The notes under the pieces are model-generated. The model made no database searches and was not told where the DNA came from. It worked only from the letters and a program-made list of their open reading frames with translations. Both the position numbers and the translations under genes were made by a program. From Elusimicrobiota bacterium (lineage in GTDB: Bacteria > Elusimicrobiota > Elusimicrobia > UBA1565 > UBA9628), in NCBI GenBank assembly GCA_023249675.1, contig JAHFCE010000007.1, positions 58,119-122,118 on the forward strand: DNA of 64,000 nucleotides. The letters run 5' to 3'. Position 1 is the stretch's first letter. The number at the start of each line of letters is the position of its first letter. Shown here piece by piece: positions 11,816-20,514 of the stretch.

Positions 11816-13579
11816 CTATTCCCACACCGGAGTCGTTTGCTTCGCGGCGGCTTCAGCGGTCAGCTTCTCGATGAAGGCATCGGGAGCGATCCCATTGAAC
11901 TGCCTCCCATCGCGAAGGCGAACGGCAAGGGTGCCCGCCGCCACGTCCTTTGGGCCTAAAACGACCATGTATGGAATTTTTTCGATCGTCGCCTCCCGGA
12001 TCTTGTGCCCGATCTTCTCGGGACGCCCGTCAAGCTCGGCGCGCAGGCCCGCGTCCCGAAGTTTTTGGAGCAATTCTCCGGCCGGGACGATCTGATCATC
12101 GGTGAGCGTCAAGATCTTGACCTGCGTGGGCGCGAGCCACAGCGGGAAGTTGCCGGCGTAATGCTCAACGAGGATGCCGAAGAAGCGCTCGACCGAGCCG
12201 TACAGCGCACGGTGGACCATCAACGGCCGGTGGCGCGCGCCGTCGGCGCCGATGAACTCGAGGTTGAACTTCTTGGGCAGGTTGAAGTCGAACTGGACGG
12301 TCGAGAGCTGCCAGGGACGGCCGATCGCGTCGATGAGCTTCATGTCGATCTTCGGGCCGTAGAAAGCGGCCTCGCCCTTGCACAGCTTGTAGGGAATCTG
12401 CCGGCGGCGGAGCACGTTCTCAAGCGCTCCGGTCGCCCGCTCCCACTCGGCGGCCTCGCCGCTGTAATCCCCGGATTTCTCCGGGTCCCAGGTCGAAACC
12501 TCCATCGCGTATTTCTCGAAACCGTAAGTCTTGAACACCTCGAGCGCGAAATCCACGCAGCCCTCGACCTCACCTTCGATCTGCTCGGGAGTGCAGAAGA
12601 TGTGGGCGTCGTCTTGGGTAAACCCGCGCACGCGCATGAGGCCGTGCAGGACGCCCGAACGCTCGTAGCGATACACCGTGCCGAGCTCCGCAAAGCGCAG
12701 CGGCAGCGCCTTGTAGCTGCGCAGGCGGCTCTGGTAGATCAGGATGTGGAACGGGCAGTTCATCGGCTTGAGCATGTAGTCGGCTTTCTCGACCTCGATC
12801 TCGCCGAACATGTTTTCCTTGTAGAAACTGGTGTGCCCCGAGGTGTGCCAGAGATCCGCGTTGGCGATGTGCGGCGTGTAGACCATGTCGTAGCCGCGCT
12901 TAAGCGCCTCAGAGCGCAGCCAATCCTCCATGATCAAGCGCATGCGTCCGCCCTTCGGGTGCCAAAAAATAAGGCCGGGGCCGGCAAGGTCCTGGACGCT
13001 GAAGAGGTCGAGGGCGGGCCCGATCTTGCGGTGGTCGCGCTTTTTAGCTTCTTCAAGCATCTTGAGATGCTCGGTCAGCTGGTCCTTGGTGGGCCAGGCG
13101 GTCGCGTAGATGCGCTGGAGCATCGCGTTCTTCTCGTCGCCGCGCCAGTAGGCGCCGGCCACGGTCAACAGCTTGAAATGCCGGATTTGCTTGGTGCTCG
13201 GCGTATGTCCGCCGCGGCAGAGGTCAGTGAAGGTCCCATGCGAGTAATGGGTGAGCTTCTGATCCTTGAAGCCTTCCAGCAGCTCGAGCTTGTACGGTTC
13301 GCCTCGTTCGGTCCAGTACCTCTTCGATTCCTCGTAGGTGACTTCCTTGCCGACGAAGTCGTGGTTGCCCTCGGCGATCTGGAGCATCTTGCGCTCGATC
13401 GCCTTGAAGTCGTCTTCCGTGAATCGGTGGACTGAATCGAAGTCGTAGTAAAACCCGTTTTCGATGGCGGGTCCGATGGTGATCTTCGTGCCGGGAAAGA
13501 GTTCCTGCACGGCTTGAGCCATGACGTGAGCGCACGAGTGGCGCAGCGCGTCGAGGGCTTCCGAGGAATTCGAATTCAA
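11816..13579 (-). CDS. thrS: Threonyl-tRNA synthetase lacking the TGS domain
   Basis: 587 residues against about 640 in E. coli. The start is TTG at 13579, with GGAG 5 nt upstream. The protein opens directly in the editing domain (LRHSCAHVMAQAVQELFPGTKITIGP), whose HxxxH zinc/editing motif is present, so the N-terminal TGS domain is absent. It cannot lie upstream in frame because tRNA-Val occupies that DNA. The class II core follows: GHTSFYKENMF (motif 2 region), MNCPFHILIYQ with a zinc-ligand Cys, RFAELGTVYRYERSGVLHGLMRVRGFTQDDAHIF, and motif 3 HRALYGSVERF. The anticodon-binding domain starts near 475. It charges tRNA-Thr. The TPR gene begins 5 nt past its stop. Confidence 0.96.
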   Translation of the reverse strand: MNSNSSEALDALRHSCAHVMAQAVQELFPGTKITIGPAIENGFYYDFDSVHRFTEDDFKAIERKMLQIAEGNHDFVGKEVTYEESKRYWTERGEPYKLELLEGFKDQKLTHYSHGTFTDLCRGGHTPSTKQIRHFKLLTVAGAYWRGDEKNAMLQRIYATAWPTKDQLTEHLKMLEEAKKRDHRKIGPALDLFSVQDLAGPGLIFWHPKGGRMRLIMEDWLRSEALKRGYDMVYTPHIANADLWHTSGHTSFYKENMFGEIEVEKADYMLKPMNCPFHILIYQSRLRSYKALPLRFAELGTVYRYERSGVLHGLMRVRGFTQDDAHIFCTPEQIEGEVEGCVDFALEVFKTYGFEKYAMEVSTWDPEKSGDYSGEAAEWERATGALENVLRRRQIPYKLCKGEAAFYGPKIDMKLIDAIGRPWQLSTVQFDFNLPKKFNLEFIGADGARHRPLMVHRALYGSVERFFGILVEHYAGNFPLWLAPTQVKILTLTDDQIVPAGELLQKLRDAGLRAELDGRPEKIGHKIREATIEKIPYMVVLGPKDVAAGTLAVRLRDGRQFNGIAPDAFIEKLTAEAAAKQTTPVWE

Positions 13580-13601
13580 CAGGGCTCCGAGGGCAAAAAA
13601 A

Positions 13602-13676
13602 TGGTGCCCAGTACAGGATTTGAACCTGTGACCTTTCCCATGTCAAGGGAACGCGCTACCACTGCGCCAACTGGGC
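13602..13676 (-). tRNA. tRNA-Val (GAC)
   Basis: 75 nt reverse-strand cloverleaf. The acceptor GCCCAGT pairs with ACTGGGC. The D-arm is GCGC-AGTGGTA-GCGC. The anticodon stem TTCCC/GGGAA holds loop TTGACAT, anticodon GAC. The T-arm is ACAGG-TTCAAAT-CCTGT. The 3' end has discriminator A and an encoded CCA. It ends 22 nt before the thrS start, so it is probably on the same transcript. Confidence 0.96.
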
Positions 13677-13712
13677 ACGAGAGACGACATAAGGAGCAAG
13701 ACGACGGGGTTG

Positions 13713-13721
13713 ATCTTATCA
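13713..13721 (-). promoter_or_regulatory. Extended -10 (TGATAAGAT) before tRNA-Val/thrS
   Basis: This nonamer is identical to the one before tRNA-Leu at 35716. Transcription from here would begin about 30 nt before the tRNA and could read on into the thrS-TPR-exbB-exbD-tonB unit. Confidence 0.5.
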
Positions 13722-13768
13722 TGTCCAGGCGCGGGCAGACAACTTATAACTAATTTAACTGTATCCTG

Positions 13769-15463
13769 TTACGGTTTCAAGACATTTGAGCGTTTGCGGC
13801 GGAAAAGCGGCAACGTCCCGATTCTCGGGGAAAAGTCACGAAAGAGCGGATCGGGGTTGTTCTGCCACATCAAAAGCGGCGCCGAAACCGGGACCGCCTC
13901 GTAAGCGCCACTCGAGGCGAGCGCCGACACCTTGATCAGGGCCTGCGGGTCAAGGCGCAGCCATGGCGAGGGCAAAATCCAGTCGGGCTTGACGAACGAC
14001 AGCTCGTCCTCATAAATGGGTTTGACGCCGGCGGCGAACATGAGCGACAGGTTGTCGGCATCGGAATACGCCGTCTTCCCGCCTTCGGCTTTGATCGTGC
14101 GCGCCGCGCGCTCGATATAGCCCTCCGGGCCGCGCCTGATTTCTCCAAGGAAGCGCGCCAGGTCGGAGCGGGGCCGCACGTCGCGCAGGCGCTGACGCAT
14201 CATGCCGGACACGGACTCGACCGGCTCCGCCGGCGCGCTGAACATCGCGGCGGCCTTCAGCGGCAGCCAGCCGGCCCAGTTCACCGCGACAAGAGCGGCC
14301 GCCAAGCCGAGCGCGGGCGCGGCCCTGCCGCCCGCAAGCTCCGAGATCCAGCGGCCGCCAAGATAGGCCAGAACCGGAAGCACGCCCATCAGATACCGCC
14401 CATAAGGCTCCGCCGCGGTCAACGACAGAAGGCCGAGCGTGGCCGCAAGCCACAGCCAGGACAGCCGCCTCATGTTCGCGACACCCTGCGGCGCGCTCTC
14501 ACGCATGGCGCAGACGACGATCCAGAGGAACACCAGGGCCGCGGCCGCGCGCGAGAAAACGCCCTCGGAGACGAGCCCGCAGAAAAGAACGAATCCCGCC
14601 AAAAGAAGAAGCGGCTTGCGGCGCTTGAGCAGGACCGCCGCGGGCAGGAGCGTCGGGATCGCAAATAACGACAGCCACAGTAAAAATGTTTTCAGGAATT
14701 CAAAGGCCTCGGCTGGAGCGTAGGCGTGGTTGCCCGGTCGTTCCCAGACGCGGAAGTACCAGAGCACCGGAAAGGACAAGGCCGCCATCGCGAGCGCGGC
14801 GCCCTGGAAGCGGCGGCCGAGGCACTCGCGCCCGCGCAGAACCGCGTCGGCGCCGAGCGCCAATACGGCGATCGCGAAGAAGGCAAACGAGGAATGGAGC
14901 AGGAGCAGAAGCGAGAAGATGAGCGCCGCCGCGCCGCCCTTTTTGCCGGCGAGCAGGCGCCGCCACGACAGCAGCGCGAGCACCGTGCCGAGCGCCGTTA
15001 ACGCGTAGTAACGCGACTGCCGCGCGAACAGCAAGAACGCGGGCGAAAGGACGAGCAGAAGGAGGCCCGCTTCTGCGGCCCACGGCCGATCAGCACCATC
15101 CCTAAACAGGCGGCAAAATAGGCACAACGTCAAAAAAGCCGCGAGCGCGAACGGAAGGCGGGCGGCAAACGGGGTCTGTCCGAACATCAAGAACGACAAC
15201 GCGGTCGTGTACGCGGGCAGCCAGGTGTTCCAAATCCAGAGGCCGGAGCCGTTGCCCTCGAACTGGGCGAGCGACGGCTGGGCGCTCACGCGCGCGCCGT
15301 CGACGGCCATGCGCGGAAGACCGGTCTCCTGAATGGACACGGCCCGAAGCGCGGTCTCCGCCTCGTCCTGCCACAGCGCGGGCCGTCCCAGGCGGACGAA
15401 AAGCAGAGCGGCGCCCAGAACGAGCAGGCCGGCCCGAAGCTTGCGCCGCTCCGCCCTGATCAA
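13769..15463 (-). CDS. GT39/ArnT-like integral membrane glycosyltransferase
   Basis: 564 residues, start TTG at 15463 inside a 4-nt overlap with queF. There are ten or more hydrophobic helices. LWQDEAETALRA near residue 30 carries the acidic DE motif in the first extracytoplasmic loop of GT-C enzymes. LLFARQSRYYALTALGTVLALLSW resembles the PMT/ArnT core. Such enzymes move a sugar from a polyprenyl-phosphate donor to protein or lipid A on the periplasmic side. A soluble C-terminal segment follows about residue 400. It is the last gene of the lipoprotein-copper ATPase-queF-GT run, with no obvious functional link to those neighbours. The acceptor is unknown. Confidence 0.82.
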   Translation of the reverse strand: MIRAERRKLRAGLLVLGAALLFVRLGRPALWQDEAETALRAVSIQETGLPRMAVDGARVSAQPSLAQFEGNGSGLWIWNTWLPAYTTALSFLMFGQTPFAARLPFALAAFLTLCLFCRLFRDGADRPWAAEAGLLLLVLSPAFLLFARQSRYYALTALGTVLALLSWRRLLAGKKGGAAALIFSLLLLLHSSFAFFAIAVLALGADAVLRGRECLGRRFQGAALAMAALSFPVLWYFRVWERPGNHAYAPAEAFEFLKTFLLWLSLFAIPTLLPAAVLLKRRKPLLLLAGFVLFCGLVSEGVFSRAAAALVFLWIVVCAMRESAPQGVANMRRLSWLWLAATLGLLSLTAAEPYGRYLMGVLPVLAYLGGRWISELAGGRAAPALGLAAALVAVNWAGWLPLKAAAMFSAPAEPVESVSGMMRQRLRDVRPRSDLARFLGEIRRGPEGYIERAARTIKAEGGKTAYSDADNLSLMFAAGVKPIYEDELSFVKPDWILPSPWLRLDPQALIKVSALASSGAYEAVPVSAPLLMWQNNPDPLFRDFSPRIGTLPLFRRKRSNVLKP

Positions 15464-15879
15464 TGCGGGGCGAAAGCCTTGCGCGGCCAGCGCGCGACGA
15501 TCGTGGACTGCATGCCGCCGCGCGGGGTGAATTTACCCGTCACCTCAAGCCAGACCGGCTTGCACGCCTTCGCGATGTCGTTGGTGATGCGGTTCACGGC
15601 GTTTTCATAGAAGATGCCCATGTTGCGGTAGCCGAGCATGTAGTACTTGAAGCTCTTGAGCTCGAGGCACTCCTTGTTCGGCAGGTAGCGCACGGTGATC
15701 GTCCCGAAATCCGGGAGCTTGGTCTTCGGGCAAACGGACGTGAACTCGGGCACGTCGATTGTGATCTCATAGCCCTTATACTGGTTGGGCCAGGTCTCGA
15801 TCGGCGGCAGCGGCGCGGTCGCGCCGGACAGCGACAGGTCAGGATTGTAGCCGTAGATCAGCGGCTTCTTATTCGACAT
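15460..15879 (-). CDS. queF: NADPH-dependent 7-cyano-7-deazaguanine reductase
   Basis: 139 residues, the size of the single-domain QueF type. [17 protein letters not shown] has the nucleophilic Cys that forms a thioimide with preQ0. [25 protein letters not shown] matches the conserved substrate/NADPH segment (family ELKSLKLYLxSFRNxGxFHE). It reduces preQ0 to preQ1 in queuosine synthesis. It overlaps the ATPase upstream by 11 nt and the glycosyltransferase downstream by 4 nt. No other queuosine gene lies in the window. Confidence 0.95.
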   Translation of the reverse strand: MSNKKPLIYGYNPDLSLSGATAPLPPIETWPNQYKGYEITIDVPEFTSVCPKTKLPDFGTITVRYLPNKECLELKSFKYYMLGYRNMGIFYENAVNRITNDIAKACKPVWLEVTGKFTPRGGMQSTIVARWPRKAFAPH

Positions 15880-18085
15880 TTTTTCTCCTCAGTCTCAGGG
15901 AATTCAACACGACGGACATCGAGCTCAACGCCATCGCCCCGCCCGCGTACTCCGGGCGCAGCAGGATCCCCCACCGCGGATACAGCGCACCCGCGGCGAC
16001 GGGGATCAAGAAAAGATTGTAGATGAAAGCCCACGCGAGATTCTCGCGGATCACGCGGCGGATGCGGCGGCTGAGTTTGATTGCGCGCACGAGCGTCATG
16101 AGGTCTGGACTCAGCAAAGTCATATCGGCCGACTCGATGGCGACATCCGTGCCCGTCGCGAGCGCGACCCCCACGTCCGCGTGCGCCAGCGCGGGCGCGT
16201 CGTTGAAACCCTCCCCGACCATCGCGACCTTCTTGCCCTCGGACTGGAAGCGCCGGACGATGCCGGCCTTCTCCTCGGGGCGGATCTCGGCGAACACGGT
16301 GCCAATACCGCACAACTCGGCCGCGCGGTAGGCCGCGGCGTTGCGGTCGCCCGAAACGAGGTAGACCTCAAGACCCATGCCCTTGAGCGCGGCGACCGCC
16401 GCCGGCGCCGAGGGGCGCAGGACGTCCTCCATCTGGAACGCCCCGAGCAGTTCTTTGCCCACGGCGACGCCGAGCAAGGAGCCGAATTCGGAAAATCTCA
16501 TCGCTTGATCCGCCGGGACCCGCACGCCCTCCTCCTTGAGCCAGGGCAGGCTCCCCGCGCGCACCGCGCGCGCGCCGGAACGCACGAGCACGCCGCGCCC
16601 GGGCATGGCCTCAAATGAGTCCACCTTCGGCGCCTGAACCTTGCGCTCCTTGGCGAGCGCGACAATCGCGGCGGCGAACGGATGCTCGGAGCGCTCCTCG
16701 CAGGCGAGCGCCCAGGACAGCATCTCGTCCTCGGTCCCGCGCACAGTGATGGCACCCGCCACGCGCGGCCGTCCCTCGGTGAGCGTGCCGGTCTTGTCGA
16801 AGAGCACGACGTCGAGTTTTCCGACTTCCTCTAAAATCTCGGCGTTCCTCAGGAACACGCCCATCTCCGCCGCGCGGCCGATGCCCGCGACCACGGCGAG
16901 AGGCGTCGCCAGGCCGAGCGCGCACGGGCAGGCCGAGGCCAGCACCGAAACCGTGCACGTCATCGCCAGAAGAAATCGAGGCTCCGGCCCCCAGCGCATC
17001 CACAGGACGGCCGTCAGAATCGAAAGCCCGATCACCGCCGGCACAAACCACGCCGCGAGCGTGTCCACGTAGCGCTGGATTTTGGGCTTGGTCGCCTGGC
17101 TCTCGCGCACCGCCTCGACGATGCGCGCGAGCGCGGACTTGTCTCCGGGCCGGGTCACGCGGATCTCAAGCGCCCCGTTCTTGTTCAGCGTTCCACCCCA
17201 GACGCGCGAGCCGACCGTCTTTTCGACGGGCAGGCTCTCGCCGGTCAGCATGGATTCGTCAAGAGTCGAGCTGCCGCTGGTGACCTCGCCGTCGGCCCCG
17301 ATCTGCTCGCCCGGGCGCACTCGGACGGTCTCGCCGACTTCAACCTCCGCGAGCGGCACGACCAGCTCCGCGCCCCCCCGCAGAACGCGCGCGGTCTTAG
17401 GCGCGAGGCGCATGAGTTTGACCACGGCCTCGTTCGTCTTGCCGCGCGTGCGCGACTCGAGCCAGCGGCCGAACGTCACGAACACGATCAAGCCACTGAC
17501 CGCGTCCCACTGCGTGACGCGCGCCGCGGGCGGCAAGGTTTCAGGAAGAAGCACGACGTAGGCGCTGTACAGAAACGCGGCCCACGTGGACACCGAGACG
17601 AGCGTGTCCATGTCGGCGCGACGACGCAGCAGCGCGCGTGAAAATCCTTGGTGAAAGTGCCAGCCGCCCCAAAGCTGCACCGGCACGGCCAGAAACAGCG
17701 CGGTGTAGGCCGAGAGATTCAGCGCGTGCGCGAGCAGGAGCGGCACGGAGAACACGACCGCGACCTGCAGCCGCGACATCAGCGCGCGCTGCTCGGCCTG
17801 CTGGGACAACAGGCTCATGGATTCCGCCTGGGTGCGCGACTCGCTTTCGCCGAGAACATCGTAGCCGGCCTTCTCGATCGCGCGGCGCAGGCTGCGCACC
17901 TCGAGCTTGCCCGCCCCCGGCGTGAACTCGACGGCGACCGTGCGCGAGGGCAGATCCACCGACACGGCCCGCACTCCCGCGAGCGACTTCAGCGCGCCCT
18001 CAACCTTGCTCACACAGGACGCGCAGTGCATGCCGCGCACGGGCAGCACGATGCGCCGCACGCCGGCGGGCAAGGCTGCGCTCAC
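15869..18085 (-). CDS. copA: Copper-translocating P1B-type ATPase
   Basis: The 868-residue ORF carries a long out-of-frame N-terminal extension. The real start is GTG at 18085, in a GTGA overlap with the upstream stop, giving 738 residues. One heavy-metal domain with GMHCASC is at residues 18-24. The ion-channel motif is [10 protein letters not shown], with a metal-binding CPC. The actuator loop has a TGES motif. The phosphorylation site is [10 protein letters not shown], the P1B-specific dipeptide is in SEHPFAAAI, and the hinge is [10 protein letters not shown] (Glu-Gly-Phe replaces the usual GDGxNDxPAL). This pattern indicates Cu(I) export. Neighbours are a gluzincin lipoprotein upstream and queF downstream; no copper regulator is visible. 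Confidence 0.95.
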   Translation of the reverse strand: MSAALPAGVRRIVLPVRGMHCASCVSKVEGALKSLAGVRAVSVDLPSRTVAVEFTPGAGKLEVRSLRRAIEKAGYDVLGESESRTQAESMSLLSQQAEQRALMSRLQVAVVFSVPLLLAHALNLSAYTALFLAVPVQLWGGWHFHQGFSRALLRRRADMDTLVSVSTWAAFLYSAYVVLLPETLPPAARVTQWDAVSGLIVFVTFGRWLESRTRGKTNEAVVKLMRLAPKTARVLRGGAELVVPLAEVEVGETVRVRPGEQIGADGEVTSGSSTLDESMLTGESLPVEKTVGSRVWGGTLNKNGALEIRVTRPGDKSALARIVEAVRESQATKPKIQRYVDTLAAWFVPAVIGLSILTAVLWMRWGPEPRFLLAMTCTVSVLASACPCALGLATPLAVVAGIGRAAEMGVFLRNAEILEEVGKLDVVLFDKTGTLTEGRPRVAGAITVRGTEDEMLSWALACEERSEHPFAAAIVALAKERKVQAPKVDSFEAMPGRGVLVRSGARAVRAGSLPWLKEEGVRVPADQAMRFSEFGSLLGVAVGKELLGAFQMEDVLRPSAPAAVAALKGMGLEVYLVSGDRNAAAYRAAELCGIGTVFAEIRPEEKAGIVRRFQSEGKKVAMVGEGFNDAPALAHADVGVALATGTDVAIESADMTLLSPDLMTLVRAIKLSRRIRRVIRENLAWAFIYNLFLIPVAAGALYPRWGILLRPEYAGGAMALSSMSVVLNSLRLRRKNVE

Positions 18086-18909
18086 TGCAGGCTCCGCTTC
18101 CAGTCGCGCTCGAGCTCCTCGAGCGTGCGCCACGAACCGGGAAAGCCTGCGTTGACCGCCTGATCCAGGTTCTTGTCGTAGCGCAGCGCGCCCAGAAACT
18201 GCGAGAAGCCGATGCGTCCGCCCCGCTCGAGCATGAACCGCACCATGCTTTCCGACTGCGCATACCAGAGGCTGACCTCGTAGGCGCGCTCGGTCGCGGG
18301 CACCAGATGGATCATCTGGTCCATCGCAATCGGCTGGGAGCGGAGGTTGCCGCGCAGAACTGAAAATAGGTCGCCCTGACCGCGGCTGCCGAGCGCTCTG
18401 TTCTCCTGATAGACAGCCAGGCCCTCGTTGACCCAGCGACAATCCGGATTGACGTGGCCCATGTACTCGAACCAAATCAAGTGGGTCATCTCATGCGAGA
18501 GCACCGCCTCCAGGCGAGGCGAGAGGAAGGTGTAGATCGCGTTGCCCACGGCCACGCCGCCGGACCAATCCGGCTGGCCGGTTTTCTTGCGGTACTCGTC
18601 CTGCGTGCCGTACACGACGATCTGATACAGGCCGCGCGGCATAAACGAGCTCAAACCCGTGTCGGTCATGATCCGCACGTAGGCCGCCTCGGCCGTGCTT
18701 GAGACGCCGAGCACGGTGTCGGCACCGTAAGCTTTCACCTTAAAGTGCAGGCTCGAGTTCTCCTGCGCGCCCGCGTCAAGGCCCGGATAGACGCCCTCCA
18801 TGATTCCGCCGTACGAGCGCCCGCGCCCGTCGTCGGGCAATTCTCCGGGATACGGCACACAGGCAGCGCACATCAGCAGGACAAGACCTAGACTCAAATA
18901 CCGATTCAC
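18082..18909 (-). CDS. Peptidase-MA-like (gluzincin) lipoprotein
   Basis: 275 residues, GTG start at 18909. A TAGAAT -10 box sits exactly 6 nt before it. The N-terminus [17 protein letters not shown] is a lipoprotein-type signal with Cys 17 as likely anchor. The HExxH zinc motif SHEMTHLI is at 139-143. [11 protein letters not shown] about 20 residues later supplies the third ligand Glu (162) and matches the peptidase-MA/M1-like active site. It is probably an envelope metallopeptidase of unknown substrate. It opens a four-gene run of overlapping genes (4, 11 and 4 nt), which argues for one mRNA. A peptidase upstream of a copper pump may be only operon convenience. Confidence 0.82.
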   Translation of the reverse strand: MNRYLSLGLVLLMCAACVPYPGELPDDGRGRSYGGIMEGVYPGLDAGAQENSSLHFKVKAYGADTVLGVSSTAEAAYVRIMTDTGLSSFMPRGLYQIVVYGTQDEYRKKTGQPDWSGGVAVGNAIYTFLSPRLEAVLSHEMTHLIWFEYMGHVNPDCRWVNEGLAVYQENRALGSRGQGDLFSVLRGNLRSQPIAMDQMIHLVPATERAYEVSLWYAQSESMVRFMLERGGRIGFSQFLGALRYDKNLDQAVNAGFPGSWRTLEELERDWKRSLQ

Positions 18910-18915
18910 CTCTTC

Positions 18916-18921
18916 ATTCTA
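18916..18921 (-). promoter_or_regulatory. TAGAAT -10 box, leaderless start of the gluzincin lipoprotein operon
   Basis: Minus-strand TAGAAT-GAAGAG-GTG: the hexamer is 6 nt from the GTG at 18909. It lies about 70 bp from the back-to-back box for the plus-strand methyltransferase. Confidence 0.55.
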
Positions 18922-18985
18922 TGAAATTCTTCCTGTCCAAGAAGTTCTCCCCCGCGTTTCCAACGTTGGAAGCGTTGTGGAGAAT

Positions 18986-18994
18986 TGGTATCAT
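18986..18994 (+). promoter_or_regulatory. Extended -10 (TGGTATCAT), leaderless start of the methyltransferase gene
   Basis: TGn-TATCAT is followed by exactly 6 nt and then GTG at 19001. This supports 19001 as the start and rejects the ORF-track start at 18800. Confidence 0.6.
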
Positions 18995-19000
18995 CTCGTC

Positions 19001-20410
19001 GTGGAACAACGAACCGCTTCCCCTTCTATCGGCGAAATCCTGACGGTCAAGGTCGATCGAATGGCGCCCGCCGGCGACGGGCTCGCGAAGGCCGAGGGCT
19101 CAAACCGCGTGGTGTTCGTGCCCGGCGCCGCTCCGGGCGACCGCCTCGAGGTGTCGGTGTTCGAGGCCAAGTCCAATTTCGCCCGCGCCCGCATCGTGAA
19201 GGTCCTCTCCTCGGGCCCCGAACGCATCGACCCGCCCTGCCCGCACCACGCCGCCCCCTCCCGTCCGGGCCCCGCGTGCGGCGGCTGCGACTGGCAGCAC
19301 ATCGCCTATGACAGCCAGCTCAAGCACAAGCGCGCCATCGTCGTCGACTGCGTCAGCCGCATCGGCAAATTCCCGGACGCCGAGACTCTCGTCCTGCCGA
19401 CCATGCGCGCGCCGAAGCCGTTCGGCTACAGAAACAAAGTCCAGATCCCTTTTATGGCCGGCGACCATGGCCCGCGGATGGGATTTTTTTCCGCGGGCTC
19501 TCGCGAGATCGTCGATATGAGAGAATGCCCGATCCAGCCGGACCTCTCGGTGCGCATCGCGCTCAAGGTCAAGACAATGGCCATTGAACGCGGCTGGACC
19601 TTCTATGACGGCAAGACCGGCCGCGGCTGGCTGCGCCACCTCTATATCCGCACAAACGCCGAGGGCCGAGCGCTCGTAGGGCTTGTCACCACGCACCAGG
19701 AATTCCCCGACCGCGAGGTGTTCGCGGCCGAATTGCGCGCCTCGCATCCCGAAATCGTCGGCATCCACCAGAACATCCAGCCCGAGCGCACCTCGGTCGT
19801 GCTTGGCCCCGTCTGGCGCCGCCTGTGGGGCCAACGCGAGCTCGAGGAGACCCTCGGACGCTTCCATTTCTCGGCCTCGCCGGGCGCCTTCCTCCAAGTC
19901 AACACCCCGGCCGCCGAGGTCCTCTACGATGCGGCCAAGGACGCCGTCCGCGAGGGCGGCAAGAAGTTCCCGCTCGGCCTCGACCTGTACTGCGGAGTCG
20001 GCACGCTCACGTTGTGGATGGCCGACGCCTTTGCGCGCGTGCTCGGCGTCGAGGAAAACAAGGACGCGATCAACGACGCCTACCGCAACGCCGAGCGCAA
20101 CCGCGTGCGCAACGCCCGCTTCAAGGCGGGCCGGGCCGAGGCCGTTTTGCCCAAACTCGCCAAAGAGCTCCCTGAAAATATCTGCGTCGTCGTCGACCCG
20201 CCCCGCATCGGCCTGTCCCAGCCCGTGCGACGCTTTCTCACCGACAAGAAGATCAAGCGCCTCGTCTACGTCTCCTGCGACCCGGCCACGTTCGCGCGCG
20301 ACGCCGGCTTCCTGTCGCACTCCGGCTACGTCCTACGCCGAGTCCAGCCCGTCGATCTCTTCCCGCAGACCAGCCATGTCGAGCTCGTCGCCCTGCTGGA
20401 CCGGAAGTAG
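19001..20410 (+). CDS. RlmD/TrmA-family RNA (uracil-5-)-methyltransferase
   Basis: 469 residues from GTG 19001; the longer track ORF extends into the promoter and the divergent gene. An N-terminal TRAM domain (EILTVKVDRMAPAGDGLAKAEG) comes first. A cysteine cluster with CGGCDWQHI resembles the 4Fe-4S motif of RlmD. The SAM-binding motif is LDLYCGVGTLTLWMA. The catalytic part has VVDPPRIGL and LVYVSCDPATFARD, where the Cys of SCDP attacks C6 of uracil. It methylates a uracil in 23S rRNA or tRNA; position (1939, 747 or tRNA-54) cannot be decided from sequence. The stop TAG is immediately followed by hairpin element B. Confidence 0.93.
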   Translation: MEQRTASPSIGEILTVKVDRMAPAGDGLAKAEGSNRVVFVPGAAPGDRLEVSVFEAKSNFARARIVKVLSSGPERIDPPCPHHAAPSRPGPACGGCDWQHIAYDSQLKHKRAIVVDCVSRIGKFPDAETLVLPTMRAPKPFGYRNKVQIPFMAGDHGPRMGFFSAGSREIVDMRECPIQPDLSVRIALKVKTMAIERGWTFYDGKTGRGWLRHLYIRTNAEGRALVGLVTTHQEFPDREVFAAELRASHPEIVGIHQNIQPERTSVVLGPVWRRLWGQRELEETLGRFHFSASPGAFLQVNTPAAEVLYDAAKDAVREGGKKFPLGLDLYCGVGTLTLWMADAFARVLGVEENKDAINDAYRNAERNRVRNARFKAGRAEAVLPKLAKELPENICVVVDPPRIGLSQPVRRFLTDKKIKRLVYVSCDPATFARDAGFLSHSGYVLRRVQPVDLFPQTSHVELVALLDRK

Positions 20411-20449
20411 GTCTTTAGACCTATTTACGTCAGGGGCCAAAAGGCCTTG
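20409..20449. repeat. Post-stop hairpin element B
   Basis: AGGTCT-tt-AGACCT starts inside the methyltransferase stop codon and is followed by GGGGCC-AAAA-GGCC. It aligns with element C as CTTTAGrCCTA, a 7-9 nt spacer, then GGGGyCCAA(AA)GGCC. There is no T-run, so it is not a classic terminator. Confidence 0.45.
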
Positions 20450-20463
20450 CGTTTTGGCGGTTT

Positions 20464-20479
20464 TGGGCTTATATTTGCC
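20464..20479 (+). promoter_or_regulatory. Sigma-54 type -24/-12 promoter
   Basis: TGGGCTT-ATAT-TTGCC has GG and GC at the exact 11-nt phase of the YTGGCACG-N4-TTGCW consensus. Transcription would begin near 20490, leaving a leader with GAGGA before the ATG at 20515. It fits the sigma-54-like gene found at 61678. Confidence 0.5.
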
Positions 20480-20514
20480 GCAGCGATCCCGAATAGGCAT
20501 TGAATGAGGACCCC

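Noticed and set aside
12005-13435. 476-residue plus-strand ORF opposite thrS
   Set aside because: Shadow ORF; thrS motifs on the other strand are complete.
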